The notes under the pieces: generated by a model
What the model saw: the letters and a program-made list of their open reading frames with translations, nothing else
Databases searched by the model: none
What the model was told of the DNA's origin: nothing
DNA from: DAOTVS01 sp034436375
GTDB taxonomy: Bacteria; Chloroflexota; Anaerolineae; SpSt-313
Assembly: GCA_034436375.1 (NCBI GenBank)
Contig: DAOTVS010000184.1
Coordinates: 1-5,270, forward strand
Length of the DNA: 5,270 nt
Reading direction: 5' to 3'
Translations under genes and position numbers: made by a program
Part shown: positions 4,339 through 5,270 of the stretch, piece by piece
Layout: every line of letters begins with the position of its first letter
Numbering within the stretch: position 1 is the first letter of the stretch

Positions 4339-5270
4339 CTACTCCTATGTTGTCCGGCTAAACTTGGCGTGCACGGCCAGCGCCTGTCCCGCGGGGCCAA
4401 AGCCATCGGGCACCCTGGCAGGCAGCCAAGTTCCCCGGACAATATAGGGTCTGCTCCAGCACCCAGGCGATATCGTCGAGCGGCATGGGCTTGTGGGGGC
4501 CGCTCTGCGCCCAGCAGTGCAGGCAAGAGGTAGGACAGCCCCGGGCCTCGATCGTCAGGCTCAACTCTTTGGGCAAAGGCGCCTCTTTGCTCCAGGCTGC
4601 GCAGGAAATCGACAATCCGCGCCTGCACCTCGTCGGTATGGCGATTGAGCCCATGCGTATCATCGTCAAAGACCACCAACTCGCAGGTGCCGCCGCCGTT
4701 GCCTATGCGCTGCCGGATCGACTGCACTTCCTCGACCGTCGCCACGGTATCCCGCCGACCATGGAGGATAAGCACCGGAACGTGGATGTGCGTGGCCTGT
4801 TCCAGGGGCGAGCGCTCCAACAGGGCGGCCGCGCGCTCGACTGGATCGGGCGGCAAAGCGCGCTGCGCATGGGGCTCGAAACGATGCAGGCCCGAAAGTG
4901 TCCACAGGACGACGCCGCCGGCCCACGGCGCCTGTGCGTCCGCCAGCGCCAGGAGGGTCAGGAATCCACCGTAGCTGTAGCCGCAGAGCACGAGAGGGCG
5001 CTCTCGTCCGAGCCTTTCCTTCCAGTCCCGGCCACAGGCGATGACATCCCAGACGTCCCCCCGCCCGTACTCGCCCCGGTTCGCCTCCAAATGCTCCTCG
5101 CCGTAACCGGCGCTGCCGCGATAGGCGGCGCAGATGACCTCGAAACCCTCTGCCAGCAGGCGCAGGAGGATGGGATCGTCCGGGTCGATCGCCTCATGCG
5201 GGCCACCGTGCACGAACAGGACGGCCGGGCGCCGTGGTGTGGGCGGAATGAAACGCTGCACGGGCACCGG
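4281..5270 (-). CDS. S9-type alpha/beta hydrolase (acylaminoacyl-peptidase-like), 5' end outside window, 3' end read through
   Basis: The frame is open to the window edge. A GTG at 5267 is available, but homology-like sequence (VQRFIPP, then the first beta strand) continues upstream, so the N-terminal part, perhaps including a beta-propeller, is missing. Counting from 5267: oxyanion-hole HGGP (20-23), YRGSAGYG (49-56), nucleophile elbow GYSYGG with Ser98, acid HGRRD with Asp173, and DDTHG with His205, a complete Ser-Asp-His triad in prolyl-oligopeptidase order. It would hydrolyse peptide or ester bonds, and the exact substrate is unknown. The fold should end near FLRSLEQRG (about 4587). The remaining roughly 100 codons to the stop at 4281 are Arg/Pro/Gly-rich, overlap the radical SAM frame and cross the inverted-repeat element, so they are probably not native protein. 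An indel near 4570-4590 removing the true stop is likely. Confidence 0.88.
   Translation of the reverse strand, partial: PVPVQRFIPPTPRRPAVLFVHGGPHEAIDPDDPILLRLLAEGFEVICAAYRGSAGYGEEHLEANRGEYGRGDVWDVIACGRDWKERLGRERPLVLCGYSYGGFLTLLALADAQAPWAGGVVLWTLSGLHRFEPHAQRALPPDPVERAAALLERSPLEQATHIHVPVLILHGRRDTVATVEEVQSIRQRIGNGGGTCELVVFDDDTHGLNRHTDEVQARIVDFLRSLEQRGAFAQRVEPDDRGPGLSYLLPALLGAERPPQAHAARRYRLGAGADPILSGELGCLPGCPMALAPRDRRWPCTPSLAGQHRSRPNHSATGGRWQQWRCTSC
4344..4448. mobile_element. 105-bp element with imperfect 25/24-nt terminal inverted repeats (MITE-like)
   Basis: The left end (4344-4368, CCTATGTTGTCCGG then CTA then AACTTGGC) and the reverse complement of the right end (4425-4448, CCTATATTGTCCGG then GG then AACTTGGC) agree except for one substitution and a small internal difference. 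The interior (about 56 nt) encodes nothing recognisable. Radical SAM similarity stops at the right boundary, suggesting insertion or a deletion edge. No clear target-site duplication was found, so the mobile nature is an inference. Confidence 0.55.
4449..4576 (-). pseudogene. N-terminal fragment of a radical SAM protein
   Basis: In a frame different from the flanking hydrolase, the minus strand reads PKELSLTIEARGCPTSCLHC then WAQSGPHKPMPLDDIAWVLEQ. The CPTSCLHC segment is the CX3CX2C motif that binds the S-adenosylmethionine-reducing 4Fe-4S cluster, and the surrounding LSLTIEARGC is typical of the first strand of these barrels. A possible start is TTG at 4576 with AAAGAGG 5 nt upstream (4588-4582). 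Only about 42 codons remain of a protein normally 300 residues or more. Similarity ends at 4449, where the inverted-repeat element begins, and the frame stops at 4358. The subfamily and substrate cannot be told from so short a piece. In the intact ancestor it probably followed the hydrolase gene in one operon. Confidence 0.72.

Noticed and set aside
4443..4450. TATAGGGT shared by the 76-nt hairpin end (1847-1854) and the edge of the inverted-repeat element
   Set aside because: An 8-nt match is expected by chance, and the two elements show no further similarity.

Overview
This is a GC-rich bacterial window whose genes point to an anaerobic or facultative lifestyle with nickel and cobalamin metabolism: a CooT-type nickel protein, a CbiM/NikM metal transporter, a corrinoid adenosyltransferase, a ferredoxin-like aldo/keto reductase and radical SAM remains. 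Gene style and content would fit a Chloroflexota (Anaerolineae-like) genome, but that is an impression and not something the sequence proves.

Layout. Positions 3-1842 (+ strand) form a compact metal operon: the end of a CooT-family protein, an overlapping 129-residue Cys/His-rich putative nickel-binding protein (169-558), a short disrupted remnant of the nickel-insertion gene larC (about 555-699), and a CbiM-CbiN(PDGLE)-like fusion (730-1842). A 76-nt hairpin with perfect 29-bp arms (1845-1920) separates this operon from convergent minus-strand genes. Reading leftward on the minus strand there is a sigma70-like promoter (2876-2904), a cobalamin riboswitch (2739-2856), two tandem intrinsic terminators (2623-2680) and cobO (2005-2550). 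This is a textbook vitamin B12-repressed adenosyltransferase unit with an unusual double terminator. Upstream of it lies a 362-residue aldo/keto reductase with two C-terminal 4Fe-4S motifs (2966-4054), in which most canonical catalytic positions appear to be replaced.

The stretch 4055-4600 is degraded intergenic DNA. It holds two identical 29-nt direct repeats with 32 nt between them, a 17-nt dyad, an orphan C-terminal coding scrap, a 105-bp element bounded by imperfect inverted repeats, and the first ~42 codons of a radical SAM gene. The radical SAM fragment is cut off where the inverted-repeat element begins. The right end (to 5270) is the catalytic domain of an S9-type alpha/beta hydrolase whose N-terminus lies beyond the window and whose 3' end runs without a stop into the radical SAM remnant.

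How it fits together: the left operon appears to acquire and handle nickel (or cobalt), while the converging unit makes adenosylcobalamin under B12 feedback. Two gene truncations (larC and radical SAM), a transporter with no adjacent ATPase/transmembrane partner, and several repeat structures suggest that this locus has been rearranged by deletions and small mobile elements. I see no convincing new multi-gene system. The most unusual items are the Cys/His modular protein, the non-canonical reductase and the interchangeable terminator arms.
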